The notes under the pieces were generated by a model. The model searched no databases. It saw nothing but the letters and a program-made list of their open reading frames with translations, and was not told the origin of the DNA. The translations under genes and the position numbers were made by a program. A DNA stretch of 64,000 bases from Humibacter albus DSM 18994 (GTDB lineage: Bacteria; Actinomycetota; Actinomycetes; Actinomycetales; Microbacteriaceae): contig NZ_ATXT01000014.1 of the NCBI RefSeq assembly GCF_000421825.1, positions 1 to 64,000 of the forward strand, read 5' to 3'. Positions 36,243-45,277 of the stretch are shown in pieces (the stretch's first letter is position 1; each line of letters opens with the position of its first letter).

Positions 36243-37328
36243 ATGAACGGGGGGACGTTGAGCGGCGGTGTCGTCATCGCTCTCGCCGCGGTCCTGTGGC
36301 TCGCGTATCTCGTGCCGACTTGGCTGCGACGCCGCGACTACCTCAACGCCGAACGCAACGCGGTGCGTCTGCAGCAGACCTTGCGCATACTCGCCGAGAC
36401 GGCGGAGGTGCCCGAAGAGGTGCGCGTCGAAGCGACGGCCCGTGATGTGGCACGACAGCAGAAACTTCTGAAGAAAGCCAGAGCCAACGCGGATGCCGCC
36501 GCTCGCGCTCACGCGCAGTCGGAGGCCAGGGCCGCGGCCCGGCTCGCCGCCGAGCGGGAGGCCGAGCGCGAAGCACAGGCGCAGGCGCGTGCCACCGCTC
36601 GCGACGCGATGCAGGCGCGGACCGGGTCGGGGACGGTCGCGCCGGCGACGCGTCTTCAGCGCGAGCGCACCTTCACCCACGCCGTGCGCCGCAGCCGACT
36701 CGTCACGTTCGGTGCCGTGGTCGCGTCGCTGATCGGGCTCTGCTTCGGGGCGTACGCGGCGGCCACCGCTGGATCGTGGTGGGTGTTCCTGGCCTCCGCA
36801 GCACTGCTCGTCTGTGCCATCGCCGTGCTGCGTCGGCTCGCGCTGCAGGTCGCCGCGCACCGTGCAGCGCGTCCGGCCCGGGTGGCGACAGTGCGAGCGG
36901 AGCCCGAGCTCTTCGACCACTCTCTCGAGGTCGCGACGGAGTCGCCGTCGGCGCCGGCAACGGTCACGTGGGAGCCGCAGCCGTTGCCCAAGCCGATGTA
37001 TCAGTCGCCGGGGTCGCGGGCGGCCGCGGCCATGGCATCCCTCGATGCGGCGGTGGCCTTGCGCCGTGCCGCGGCGCGAGCGGAGCTGGAAGCGCGGGCG
37101 GCGAAGATCGCTGAAGCCTCCGTGCCGACGTTGCCGAAGCGGGAGGCGCCGGCCGCCCACGTCGAGGCGCCCGAGACGGAGAGCGCCGCGGTGGAGAGCA
37201 TCGCGGTGGAGAACACCGCGGTGGAGAGCGCCGCGCCCAGCCGCTTCGCCCGCATGGGCGTGCTGGACGGCGTCGAGAGCGAGCACCTCGATCTCGACGA
37301 GGCGTTGCGCCGCCGTCGCGTCGGCTGA
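36243..37328 (+). CDS. GlpR/Rv0996-like membrane protein
   Basis: This is a 361-residue protein: TM1 near residues 8-25 (GVVIALAAVLWLAYLVPTW), a charged coiled-coil-like Ala/Arg/Glu-rich segment (residues ~40-120), two adjacent TMs near 155-205 (VTFGAVVASLIGLCFGAYAA, WWVFLASAALLVCAIAVLRR), and a long cytoplasmic Ala/Glu-rich tail. Length and layout match the membrane protein that follows rimJ in mycobacteria (Rv0996) and, as I recall, the corynebacterial receptor GlpR that binds the MoeA-like protein Glp at the divisome. A function in division is inferred from synteny. The tail contains three copies of a 15-bp repeat (37188-37232) encoding AVESI/AVENT/AVESA. ATG 36243 is chosen over the frame to 36075. 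Confidence 0.75.
   Translation: MNGGTLSGGVVIALAAVLWLAYLVPTWLRRRDYLNAERNAVRLQQTLRILAETAEVPEEVRVEATARDVARQQKLLKKARANADAAARAHAQSEARAAARLAAEREAEREAQAQARATARDAMQARTGSGTVAPATRLQRERTFTHAVRRSRLVTFGAVVASLIGLCFGAYAAATAGSWWVFLASAALLVCAIAVLRRLALQVAAHRAARPARVATVRAEPELFDHSLEVATESPSAPATVTWEPQPLPKPMYQSPGSRAAAAMASLDAAVALRRAAARAELEARAAKIAEASVPTLPKREAPAAHVEAPETESAAVESIAVENTAVESAAPSRFARMGVLDGVESEHLDLDEALRRRRVG
37188..37232. repeat. 15-bp coding repeat, three copies, in the GlpR-like gene
   Basis: GCGGTGGAGAGCATC, GCGGTGGAGAACACC and GCGGTGGAGAGCGCC follow each other without gaps and encode a five-residue Ala-Val-Glu-x-x repeat in the cytoplasmic tail. A recent in-frame expansion is likely. Confidence 0.8.
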
Positions 37329-37334
37329 CGCCAG

Positions 37335-37403
37335 AACAGCAGACATCGCCCGGAACAGCAGCATTCCTGCTGTTCCGGTGTCGCCGTCGGCGTGTCTGCT
37401 GTT
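37335..37403. terminator. Nested inverted repeats downstream of the GlpR-like gene
   Basis: The inner hairpin is CGGAACAGCAG (37351-37361), loop CATTC, CTGCTGTTCCG (37367-37377): a perfect 11-bp stem. An outer perfect 11-base pair of arms, AACAGCAGACA (37335-37345) and TGTCTGCTGTT (37393-37403), encloses it. There is no clear T-run, so it is either a U-tract-less terminator of the galU operon or a structured element. The word ACAGCAG occurs four times counting both strands, so alternative pairings are possible. Confidence 0.65.
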
Positions 37404-37522
37404 GTCGACGACAGATGTCGGAGGTCACGTGGGGTATTTCGGGACGGCTTCATGGCGGCGGCCGGAACCCGTGCTCGATTCCGAATCGGCCCGCACCTCG
37501 TGCTAAAGTCACATACGCACTT

Positions 37523-37595
37523 GGGGCTATGGCGCAGTTGGTAGCGCGTCTCGTTCGCAATGAGAAGGTCCGGGGTTCGAATCCCCGTAGCTCCA
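37523..37595 (+). tRNA. tRNA-Ala(CGC)
   Basis: A 73-base cloverleaf: acceptor GGGGCTA pairs with TAGCTCC and includes the G3-U70 wobble that identifies alanine tRNAs. The D arm is GCGC-AGTTGGTA-GCGC. The anticodon loop TTCGCAA gives anticodon CGC. The T arm is CGGGG-TTCGAAT-CCCCG. The discriminator is A at 37595. The genomic 3' end continues CCG, so the final CCA is completed by the nucleotidyltransferase. Confidence 0.97.
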
Positions 37596-37786
37596 CCGAA
37601 GAAGACTCATGAGACCCGCTCCGGCAGGTTCTCGCCCGGCGTCTCGTACGAGAAGATTTCCTGTCGTCTGCGGCTCGGCCACCGGGGTCCGCCGTCCGCG
37701 GATCCACTAGGCTGGCGAACGCGCTGTCCAGCTGGTCGCGCCGCTCCGTGGCGACACGGGAGCTCCCCGACGAGAGTGGACCTGAG

Positions 37787-39274
37787 ATGCCGCGCAGTGC
37801 CGTCGCCCCCGAGACCTCGGCGACCGAACGGACGCGACGAGTGGGCATGCTCGCCGCCGCCGCCGCGGTCGCTGCCGCGGCAGCCCTCGTCATCGGACCC
37901 GTCTCGGCAGCCCACGCCGACGAAGCGGTCAGCTCGATCTCCGATCTCGCGCACGCGTTCGCGACCCAGCCCTCCGGTTCGACGATCACCCTCGGCGCCG
38001 ACCTCACCGGCGATGCCGACAGCGACGTCGTCAAGGTCCACGCCGGCAACGCGCTGACTCTCGACCTGAACGGCCACCGGCTCACATTGGTCGCCGGCGA
38101 CGAGGACCCCGTCGGGTCGGCCGGGCTCGGCGTCCCGGTGGGAACCACCCTCACGATCGTCGACTCAGCCCCCGGCGGAGTCAACGGAGCCCTCGACGCG
38201 ACCGGCAGCTACGGAGACACATCAAGTGGCGGCGGAGCCGGAATCGGCGGAGCCGACGGTGAGGACGCGGGCACGATCACGATCGACGGCGGCGTGATCG
38301 CCACCCGGGGACAGAACGGCGGAGCCGGAATCGGCGGCGGGAACGGCGGCGCCGGCGGCACCACCACCATCAACGGCGGCACTGTCACCACGACCGGTGG
38401 CGAGTGGGCTGCGGGGATCGGTGGCGGCCGTGACGGTGACGGCGGCAGGATCGTCATCGACGGCGGCACCGTGACGGCGGGAAACAGCAACGAGCAGTCC
38501 GCGGGGATCGGTGGCGGTTACTTCGGCTCCGGTGCATCCCTCTCGATCGGCGCGGGCGCCGTGGTCACCGTCGGCTCGGGGCTCAGCTCGAACGTGATCG
38601 GCCCCGGCGACGGCGTCGCGCCGGACAGCACTAACTTCGGATCGCTGTCCAACGCCGGCACCTTGATCCTGCCTCCTTTCAACCGCATCGACATCCCGGC
38701 GGGCGTCGTCGCCACCAACTCCGGCACGATCCGCAACGAGGGCACGCTCACCGTCTCCGGCACCCTCGCGAACACCGGCACCATCCAGAACCCCTACATC
38801 AGTCAGAAGCCCGACGCCATCCAGAACCCGGAGAACGTGACGGGACACAACGTCACCGTGCTGCTCGACGGCAACGGCGGTACGGTGCCGACCGCTTCCG
38901 GCGCCGTCTACGCGCGCACCTTCCAGGACGGCGAGGTCGACTTTCCCGCGGACGCGACTCGCGCGGGCTACGTCTTCGACGGATGGTTCACGCAGGCCAT
39001 TGGTGGCACCCCGGTGATCGCCACAACCGACCTGGGCCTCGGCGGCCCGAAGTCGCTCACCCTCTACGCACGCTGGAGCAACCCGGCGACTGACGTCGGC
39101 GGCGATGACGACCCGCCGACAGTCGCCGCCGGCGACGCCCCGTCGGCAATCGGCGACGCCCCGTCGGCTCTCGCCAACACGGGCGTGGACGTGCTCCCGA
39201 TCGGGTCCGCCGGTGCGGCGCTGATCCTCATCGGGTTCGCCCTGCGTCTGCGCAGACGCCGCACCGCGCGCTGA
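37787..39274 (+). CDS. Sortase-anchored surface protein with glycine-rich repeats and InlB-type repeat
   Basis: About 495 residues start from ATG 37787; GTG 37748 is an in-frame alternative and neither has a strong ribosome site. The signal peptide core is MLAAAAAVAAAAALVIGPVS, cleaved near AHA. The middle has four imperfect repeats of the form 'GaGIGGg.G..gG.i.I.GG.vta.GG' (e.g. GAGIGGGNGGAGGTTTINGG), suggestive of a right-handed beta-helix. A Listeria-Bacteroides/InlB_B-like repeat follows (VTVLLDGNGGTVPTASGAVY ... GYVFDGWFT ... LTLYARW). It ends LANTG, a membrane helix and RRRR: a class-E sortase signal. It follows tRNA-Ala and is likely an adhesin or wall glycan-binding protein. Confidence 0.82.
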   Translation: MPRSAVAPETSATERTRRVGMLAAAAAVAAAAALVIGPVSAAHADEAVSSISDLAHAFATQPSGSTITLGADLTGDADSDVVKVHAGNALTLDLNGHRLTLVAGDEDPVGSAGLGVPVGTTLTIVDSAPGGVNGALDATGSYGDTSSGGGAGIGGADGEDAGTITIDGGVIATRGQNGGAGIGGGNGGAGGTTTINGGTVTTTGGEWAAGIGGGRDGDGGRIVIDGGTVTAGNSNEQSAGIGGGYFGSGASLSIGAGAVVTVGSGLSSNVIGPGDGVAPDSTNFGSLSNAGTLILPPFNRIDIPAGVVATNSGTIRNEGTLTVSGTLANTGTIQNPYISQKPDAIQNPENVTGHNVTVLLDGNGGTVPTASGAVYARTFQDGEVDFPADATRAGYVFDGWFTQAIGGTPVIATTDLGLGGPKSLTLYARWSNPATDVGGDDDPPTVAAGDAPSAIGDAPSALANTGVDVLPIGSAGAALILIGFALRLRRRRTAR

Positions 39275-39463
39275 GCGGGCGAGCGCCGACCGGGGCCCTG
39301 CTGGCCGCATGAGGGCAGACCTCACCGGTCTACTTGCGTCTTTACTGCTCCACGCAGCGCCCACGCACAGGTGCAGGTGTCGCACGCCTTCCAGCCGGTG
39401 CACCCGAGCCGCGAACGGGCTCGGAAGCGAGACCGCGCCCGACAGACTATGTGGCCTAATGTC

Positions 39464-39491
39464 TTGACATATATACGTAAGTCGGTATCGT
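39464..39491 (+). promoter_or_regulatory. Promoter with embedded near-palindrome upstream of the sugar operon
   Basis: TTGACA (39464-39469) and TATCGT (39486-39491) are separated by 16 bases, a good -35/-10 pair. The spacer includes the near-palindrome CTTGACATATATACGTAAG (39463-39481), AT-rich in a GC-rich setting, which overlaps the -35 and could be the operator of a LacI- or ROK-type regulator encoded elsewhere. The rest of the 250-base gap (39275-39524) shows no gene. Confidence 0.5.
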
Positions 39492-39524
39492 GATCATCAT
39501 CTCAAGGGTGAGAGGAGGCGATGA

Positions 39525-40766
39525 ATGGGGCAGGACTTCGACCGGCTTGGCGTGGGGCTGATCAGCGTGGGCTGGATGGGAAAGGTACACGCGCGCGCAT
39601 ACCGCGCGCTTCCCGAGTTCTACCCGGAGTTGGGTATCCGTCCCGTCCTCGTGCACGCGGCCGACACGGCGGCGGACCGCCTCGACTACGCGCGCGACGG
39701 ACTCGGGTTCGCGCGGGCATCCACCGACTATCACGCGGTGATCGACGACCCGGAGGTGGACGTCGTCTCGATCTGCGCCCCGAACTTTCTGCACGCCGAG
39801 ATGGCGACCGCGGCCGCGAGCGCGGGGAAGGCGTTCTGGATCGAGAAGCCGGCGGGCCGGGACGCGTCTGAGACACAGGCGATCGCCGAGGCGGCGGATG
39901 CCGCGCATGTCGTCACCGCCGTCGGCTTCAACTATCGGAACGCACCGGCCGTCGAACACGCGAAGAAGCTGATCGCGGACGGGGCGATCGGCCGCATCAC
40001 GAACGTGCGGGGCACGATGTTCGCCGACTACTCGGCCGAACCGGCCGGCGGCCTGTCGTGGCGGTTCATCCGCTCGCTGGCCGGATCGGGAGTGCTCGGC
40101 GATCTGATGGGGCACCTCGTCGACCTGGTGCAGTATCTGGTCGGACCCATCGACGACGTGGCGGCGCTCACCAGCACCGTGCACGCCACGCGCCCGAAGC
40201 TCGCGATGGGTCAGGCCACGCACTTCGCAGTGAGCGACAGCGCCGAACGCGGCGAGGTCGAGAACGAGGACTATGCGGGGATGCTCGTGCGGCTGAGTGA
40301 CGGAGCGGTCGGCACGCTCGAGGCGAGTCGCGTGGCCACCGGCCGTCGTGCGCACTACGAGCTCGAGGTCTACGGCACCGAGGGCGCCCTCGTCTGGGAC
40401 TTCGAGCGGATGAACGAGCTGCGACTCGCGGTCGGGCGGGGCCCGCATTCCGGGTTCACGAGCATCCTCGCCGGTCCCGGCTTCGGTGACTTCGCGCGCT
40501 TCCAGCCCGGAGCCGGAACGGGGATGGGCTACGACGACCTCAAGGTGATCGAGGCGTCGAAGTTCCTCGCGTCGTACAGCGGCCGCGAGGCGCCGAGCGC
40601 CGACATCCACGATGCCCTCGCCGCGGCCCGCGTAGCGGCGGCGGCCGAGGCCGCTGCGAGCGACCGCACCTGGCACGCGGTTCCGCCGACTGCCGGCACG
40701 AACGGTGCAGGCACGAACGGTGCGGGGGCGAACGGCTCCGCAAGCCAGGCCGGCACGACGACCTGA
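39525..40766 (+). CDS. Gfo/Idh/MocA-family oxidoreductase (inositol/sugar dehydrogenase-like)
   Basis: This 413-residue NAD(P)-dependent dehydrogenase has an N-terminal Rossmann domain that starts LGVGLISVGWMGKVHARAYR (glycine-rich loop G-x-x-G-x-M/G). The family motif EKP appears in FWIEKPAGRDASE, and the C-terminal alpha/beta domain has GGLSWRFIRSLAGSGVLGDL and MGHLVDLVQYLVGP, with the catalytic His in G-H-x-x-D. The C-terminus is a low-complexity Thr/Gly/Asn tail (GTNGAGTNGAGANGSAS). GAGAGGAGG lies before ATG 39525. It heads an operon with an ABC sugar importer, so it probably oxidises the imported cyclitol or aldose. Confidence 0.87.
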   Translation: MGQDFDRLGVGLISVGWMGKVHARAYRALPEFYPELGIRPVLVHAADTAADRLDYARDGLGFARASTDYHAVIDDPEVDVVSICAPNFLHAEMATAAASAGKAFWIEKPAGRDASETQAIAEAADAAHVVTAVGFNYRNAPAVEHAKKLIADGAIGRITNVRGTMFADYSAEPAGGLSWRFIRSLAGSGVLGDLMGHLVDLVQYLVGPIDDVAALTSTVHATRPKLAMGQATHFAVSDSAERGEVENEDYAGMLVRLSDGAVGTLEASRVATGRRAHYELEVYGTEGALVWDFERMNELRLAVGRGPHSGFTSILAGPGFGDFARFQPGAGTGMGYDDLKVIEASKFLASYSGREAPSADIHDALAAARVAAAAEAAASDRTWHAVPPTAGTNGAGTNGAGANGSASQAGTTT

Positions 40767-40861
40767 AAATCCGCGGCCTCCGGGCCGCATTCGCTCCACC
40801 CCTGACGCGTCTACGCCGCGCAGGACTTCGTCACCAGACGTACCCAAAGGAGGATACGCAC

Positions 40862-41863
40862 ATGTTCCGAAGCACCAAGCAGGTCTGGCTCGCGGCTACC
40901 GCCGTGGCCGCCGGTGTCGTACTCACGCTCTCCGCGTGCACCGGCACCGGAGCCGTCGACAAACAGAAGGACTCGAACACGCAGGCCGCCGCATCGACCA
41001 GCGGCAAGTACACCTTCGCCGTCATCACGCACGCCGCTCCCGGTGACACGTTCTGGGACGTCGTCAAGACCGGAGCGATGGCCGGCGGCAAGGCGATGGG
41101 CGACAAGGTCACCTATCAGGGCGACCCCGACGTGCAGAAGCAGAGCCAGCTCATCGAGTCGGCGATCGCTCAGAAGGTGGACGGCCTGGTCGTCTCGATG
41201 GCGAACCCGGAAGGGTTGAAGGGCGCGCTCGCGGATGCCACGAAGGCCGGCATCCCGTTCGTTACCATCAACTCGGGGCTGGCCCAGTCGCAGGAGTACG
41301 GGGCGATCACGCACGTCGGCCAGGATGAAGAGCTGGCGGGCGAGTCGGTGGGCAAGAGACTCGACTCCGAGGGCTTGAAGAACGTGCTCTGCATCATTCA
41401 CGAAGCCGGCAACCAGGGCCTGGAGCAGCGCTGCGACGGCATCAAGAAGACGTTCACCGGCACGGTGAAGAACGTGCAGGTCGACATCAACAACGTCGCC
41501 GACGCGGGCAACACGATCAAGAGTGCGCTGCTCTCCGACACTTCGGTGGATGGCGTCGTGGCTCTGAACCCGGAGGTCGCGGTCGCAGCGGAACAGGCGC
41601 GTGACAACGCGGGCAGCAAGGCGAAGGTAGCCACCTTCGATGTCTCCAGCGACGTGCTCAAGCTCATCGAGCAGGGCAAGATCCTGTTCGCCGTCGATCA
41701 GCAGCAGTACCTGCAGGGCTATCTTCCGATCGTCTTCCTGCACCTGTACAAGTCGAACGGCAACACGGTCGGCGGTGGGATGCCCGTCTACTCCGGACCG
41801 GGATACATCACGAAGGACAACGCCGCCCAGGTCGCGAAGTACGCGAAGAACGGAACGAGGTAA
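40862..41863 (+). CDS. Sugar ABC transporter, substrate-binding lipoprotein
   Basis: The 333-residue type I periplasmic-binding-like protein is exported as a lipoprotein: the signal peptide ends LTLSAC with the lipobox cysteine. The mature part follows Peripla_BP_4/RbsB layout: [20 protein letters not shown], then [29 protein letters not shown] and [20 protein letters not shown]. The motif [20 protein letters not shown] is typical of ribose/fructose/inositol binding proteins. A strong AAAGGAGG precedes the ATG. Confidence 0.9.
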   Translation: MFRSTKQVWLAATAVAAGVVLTLSACTGTGAVDKQKDSNTQAAASTSGKYTFAVITHAAPGDTFWDVVKTGAMAGGKAMGDKVTYQGDPDVQKQSQLIESAIAQKVDGLVVSMANPEGLKGALADATKAGIPFVTINSGLAQSQEYGAITHVGQDEELAGESVGKRLDSEGLKNVLCIIHEAGNQGLEQRCDGIKKTFTGTVKNVQVDINNVADAGNTIKSALLSDTSVDGVVALNPEVAVAAEQARDNAGSKAKVATFDVSSDVLKLIEQGKILFAVDQQQYLQGYLPIVFLHLYKSNGNTVGGGMPVYSGPGYITKDNAAQVAKYAKNGTR

Positions 41864-41872
41864 GGAGCATCC

Positions 41873-42934
41873 ATGACCACCTCGACACTCCCCGGCGGTG
41901 CCGCACCGTCGCTCGACGAACGGCTCAAGCGCGCGAACCCGCTGGTGAAGGCGCTGCGTCGTCCCGAGGTCGGCGCGGGGGTCGCCGCGATCCTGATCTT
42001 CATCTTCTTCTCGGTCGTGACCGACTCGTTCCTGACTCCCGCCGGGGTGTCGACGTGGCTGTACTCGGCGTCGCTCTACGGCATCATGGCCGTGGCCGTG
42101 GCGCTGCTCATGATCGGCGGGGAGTTCGATCTCTCCGCCGGCGCGATGACCGGCACGACGGGTCTCATGGTCGGCGTCTTGACCACGTGGTACGGCCTGA
42201 GCGTCTGGGTGGCGCTGATCATCGCGCTGGCGTTCGCGTTGGGGATCGGCTTCTTCAACGGGATCATCGTCATGAAGACCGGCCTGCCGAGCTTCATCGT
42301 GACCCTCGGCACGTTCTTCATCCTGCAGGGCATCAACCTGGCTGTGACCAAGCTGATCACCGGCCAGGTCGCCATCCAGGGCATGACGAACGTGCCCGGG
42401 TACTCGGGGGTGAAGGCGATCTTCGGCGAGAGCATCGGCTTCGGCTCGAGCGGTTTCCACCTGGAGACCGCCGTCATCTGGTGGGTCGTGATCACGATCA
42501 TCGCGACCGTGGTGCTGATGCGCACGCGTGCCGGCAACTGGATCTTCGCCGTCGGAGGTCAGTTGCAGTCCGCGCGGCAGACCGGCGTTCCTGTGAACCG
42601 CACGAAGATCGGCCTGTTCATGACCACGGCCGGCTGCGGCTGGCTCGTGGGCATGCTCTCGCTGTTCGACGTGGGCACCGTGCAAGCCACGACCGGTATC
42701 GGCGACGAGTTCATCTACATCATCTGCGCGGTGGTGGGCGGATGCCTGCTCACCGGTGGTTTCGGATCGGCCGCCGGTGCCGCGATCGGCGCGCTCATCT
42801 ACGGCATGACGCTGCAGGGCATCGTGTTCGCCCAGTGGGACAACAACTGGCTGAAGGCATTCCTCGGCGCCATGCTGCTGCTGGCCGTGCTCATCAACCT
42901 GTACGTGCGACGACAGGCGGGAGGTCGCGAATGA
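41873..42934 (+). CDS. Sugar ABC transporter permease (RbsC/FrcC-like)
   Basis: The 353-residue integral membrane protein has eight to ten helices. The BPD_transp_2 signature is visible: [20 protein letters not shown] (conserved G-G-x-D-L-S-x-G), [20 protein letters not shown] and the C-terminal EAA-like loop followed by [23 protein letters not shown] precedes the ATG. The stop overlaps the ATP-binding gene by 4 bases. It forms a homodimeric channel with the other two gene products. Confidence 0.92.
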   Translation: MTTSTLPGGAAPSLDERLKRANPLVKALRRPEVGAGVAAILIFIFFSVVTDSFLTPAGVSTWLYSASLYGIMAVAVALLMIGGEFDLSAGAMTGTTGLMVGVLTTWYGLSVWVALIIALAFALGIGFFNGIIVMKTGLPSFIVTLGTFFILQGINLAVTKLITGQVAIQGMTNVPGYSGVKAIFGESIGFGSSGFHLETAVIWWVVITIIATVVLMRTRAGNWIFAVGGQLQSARQTGVPVNRTKIGLFMTTAGCGWLVGMLSLFDVGTVQATTGIGDEFIYIICAVVGGCLLTGGFGSAAGAAIGALIYGMTLQGIVFAQWDNNWLKAFLGAMLLLAVLINLYVRRQAGGRE

Positions 42935-43836
42935 ACGAGAACGAGGAAGTCGCCGACGAACGGGTGCTCGAGAAGGCGCTCTCGCGCGACTCCGCACCCC
43001 CAGAGGCCGGTGCGGCCGGAACCGTCCCGGGGTCGGAGCTGCTGACGGATGCCGTCGACATGTCGATCGTCGGAGAGCCCGCCATTCTCGAGGTGCGTGA
43101 CATCGGCAAGACGTACGGATCGATCATCGCGTTGAAGGGCGTGTCGGCCTCGGTCTCCGCGAGCGAGGTGCTCTGCGTGCTCGGCGACAACGGTGCAGGC
43201 AAGTCCACGTTCATCAAGATTCTCGCCGGTGCTCACGACTACAGCTCAGGCGCCCTGCTCGTGGACGGCGTGAAAAGACACTTCTCCAGTCCGCGTGCTG
43301 CACTGGACGCGGGCGTCGCCACGGTCTACCAGGACCTCGCCGTCGTGCCGCTGATGCCGGTGTGGCGCAACTTCTTCCTCGGATCCGAGCTGAGCTCTGC
43401 CGGCATGCTCAAGGTGCGGCAGATGAAGGCCATCACCAAGCAAGAGCTGGGCAAGATGGGCATCGACCTGCGCGACGTCGACCAGCCGATCGGCACACTC
43501 TCCGGCGGTGAGCGGCAGTCGGTGGCGATCGCCCGCGCGGTGTATTTCGGGGCCCGCGTGGTCATCCTCGACGAGCCGACCTCGGCTCTCGGGGTGAAAC
43601 AGGCCGGTGTGGTGCTGAAGTACATCGCCCGCGCGCGCGACAACGGGCTCGGCGTGGTCTTCATCACGCACAACCCGCACCACGCGTATCCGGTGGGGGA
43701 TCGCTTCCTGCTGTTGAAGCGCGGTGTCAGCCTGGGGCTCTACGACAAGTCCGAGATCGCGATCGACGAGTTGACCGGCCTCATGGCCGGCGGCGCCGAG
43801 CTCGAGGCGCTGGCGCACGAGCTCGCGCGGGCGTGA
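42931..43836 (+). CDS. Sugar ABC transporter ATP-binding protein, single NBD (FrcA-like)
   Basis: This is a 301-residue protein with one nucleotide-binding domain, unlike the double-NBD RbsA/MglA proteins, so it resembles FrcA-type systems. Motifs are Walker [11 protein letters not shown]-loop VYQDLAV, signature LSGGERQ, Walker B VVILDEP and switch ITHN. A ~50-residue acidic N-terminal extension precedes the domain. ATG 42931 overlaps the permease stop (ATGA) and has GGAGGTCG upstream; the open frame running back to 42055 lies inside the permease gene and is rejected. Confidence 0.92.
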   Translation: MNENEEVADERVLEKALSRDSAPPEAGAAGTVPGSELLTDAVDMSIVGEPAILEVRDIGKTYGSIIALKGVSASVSASEVLCVLGDNGAGKSTFIKILAGAHDYSSGALLVDGVKRHFSSPRAALDAGVATVYQDLAVVPLMPVWRNFFLGSELSSAGMLKVRQMKAITKQELGKMGIDLRDVDQPIGTLSGGERQSVAIARAVYFGARVVILDEPTSALGVKQAGVVLKYIARARDNGLGVVFITHNPHHAYPVGDRFLLLKRGVSLGLYDKSEIAIDELTGLMAGGAELEALAHELARA

Positions 43837-43857
43837 GGCTCGCGATCGGCGCGTTGA

Positions 43858-45081
43858 TCAGAACGGCGGTGGATCGCTGTCGTACCCGGTCGGTGTTCGC
43901 ACCCGGATTCCGCCGTTGGGCTTCGGGTCGAGGCGGATGCGCGTGGCCGACTTGAGTCGGTGCAGTCGCGGCTTGAGCGGGACGAGATTCGCGACATCCG
44001 TCACTCCGCCGTATTGGAACTCGATGATGTGATCGATCTCGGCATCGGGGGAGACGAAGGGCGCCGCAGCGTCGTCCAGCCCGTAGTTGAGGCGGAGCCA
44101 GGTGCGCTGATCGGCGGACGGCCGGTACTGCCCCTTGTCGAGCACGAGGCGGGCGGGGCGCACCGGGTCTTCGACGACGCGGCGGAACGACGGCGCATCG
44201 TGAAGCGAAGCAGCGGCGGTGCGCGGATCGATCGGACCATAGCCGAGCACCTCGGCGAACCGCCCGCCGCCGTCGATGAGGACGAACGGGTGTGCGGTGG
44301 CCGCGGTCGGAGTGCCGTCGCCGCAGAGCCAGGCGATGAAGGCATCCGCCCGCAGTTGTGCCTTGGTGCGGGCTTCGCCCGACTCCTTGCGCATGCGCGT
44401 GGCGGTCGCGCTCAGACGGGCGTCGGCGCGTGCCGCGTCTGCGAGCGGCACGTAGGCGCTGATCCACGCCATGCCGTCGTTCACCGGCTCGACGACCACG
44501 CGGCGCTTCGCGCGCTCCCGGTCGTGACGCTCCTGCAGGCTGTCGATGCTGAGCCGCTCGCGCACCAGCCTGCAGCGACGCGCGAACACGTCGGGACGAA
44601 GACCGGCAGCGACGGCAGCGAGGCGCTCGTCATACCGTTCGAGCGCCTCTGCGGGAACGCCGGTGGTGTTCTCCACGGCGGCTTTCACGTGTCGGTGACT
44701 GATGATGCCCTCGATGAAAAGGTCGCGGATGTGCGGAAGTGAGGAATCGAGCACGCGCGCCTGATAGTCGTAGTCGCGCACCACGTTCTCACTCAGGTGG
44801 AGGCGTTGGGCGAGATCGAAGGCGATCGACCGCCGTGCGAAGTCGAGATCTTCCACGCCCGGGATGGTGCTCGCCCCGACGGGCACGTAGACGCGCGGGC
44901 TCGCCAGCGCTGCGTCGAAGGCGTCGCGCACGGTGAAGATCTGGCGCGCGGCGAGCCGGTTCGCCATGAGTTGCGTCGTCTCGGCATCGTCGATCGTCCG
45001 GTCGAGGAGCTCGAACGGTGACGGCACGCGGATGCGTTGCGGCGGAAGCCCGTCGCCGATGTCTCCGTTCGCGTCGATCAT
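43858..45081 (-). CDS. DUF222/HNH endonuclease family protein
   Basis: The 407-residue product has an N-terminal DUF222-like helical domain (SPFELLDRTIDDAETTQLMA ... RRSIAFDLAQRLHLSENVVR ... VKAAVENTTGVPAEALERYD) and a C-terminal HNH domain: PDAEIDHIIEFQYGG, then VTDVANLVPLKPRLHRLKSA with the D-H, N and H residues. Such genes occur in many near-identical copies in actinobacteria and have been suspected of mobility or phage defence; the function is unproved. ATG 45081 is chosen; the frame upstream to 45516 covers the regulatory inverted repeats and is rejected. Confidence 0.87.
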   Translation of the reverse strand: MIDANGDIGDGLPPQRIRVPSPFELLDRTIDDAETTQLMANRLAARQIFTVRDAFDAALASPRVYVPVGASTIPGVEDLDFARRSIAFDLAQRLHLSENVVRDYDYQARVLDSSLPHIRDLFIEGIISHRHVKAAVENTTGVPAEALERYDERLAAVAAGLRPDVFARRCRLVRERLSIDSLQERHDRERAKRRVVVEPVNDGMAWISAYVPLADAARADARLSATATRMRKESGEARTKAQLRADAFIAWLCGDGTPTAATAHPFVLIDGGGRFAEVLGYGPIDPRTAAASLHDAPSFRRVVEDPVRPARLVLDKGQYRPSADQRTWLRLNYGLDDAAAPFVSPDAEIDHIIEFQYGGVTDVANLVPLKPRLHRLKSATRIRLDPKPNGGIRVRTPTGYDSDPPPF

Positions 45082-45197
45082 AAGGCCGATTCTACCAGGA
45101 AACGGGGCGTCATAGATACGAACATATCTTCTAAACAGGATGAGTGTTCTCTCGCTCATGCAGGGTTGGGCGTACGAGCCGCCACCGGGAGGGGCAC

Positions 45198-45244
45198 GGG
45201 GAGGACTTCCCCTGCGTGAGGAACATGGGGAGTCCTCCCCATGT
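45198..45244. promoter_or_regulatory. Two GGGGA-type palindromes upstream of the OmpA-domain gene
   Basis: ACATGGGGAG at 45223-45232 and CTCCCCATGT at 45235-45244 form a perfect 10-base inverted repeat with a 2-base centre. A weaker relative, GGGGAGGACTTCCCC (45198-45212), lies 28 bases upstream centre to centre. Both share GGGGA...TCCCC. They sit between the divergent HNH endonuclease and OmpA-domain genes; an unknown regulator or a hairpin in the 5' leader are both possible. Confidence 0.5.
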
Positions 45245-45277
45245 CGAGGCAAGGCGAAGCTCCGTAACGTCTTCGAC

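Noticed and set aside
42055-42930. Possible 593-residue permease-region fusion with the ABC ATPase
   Set aside because: The first ~290 codons are the permease gene read in the wrong frame; the ATPase begins at ATG 42931 with GGAGG and an ATGA overlap.
43858-45081. HNH endonuclease as part of a phage-defence island or mobile element
   Set aside because: It stands alone, with no integrase, repeats or defence partners around it.
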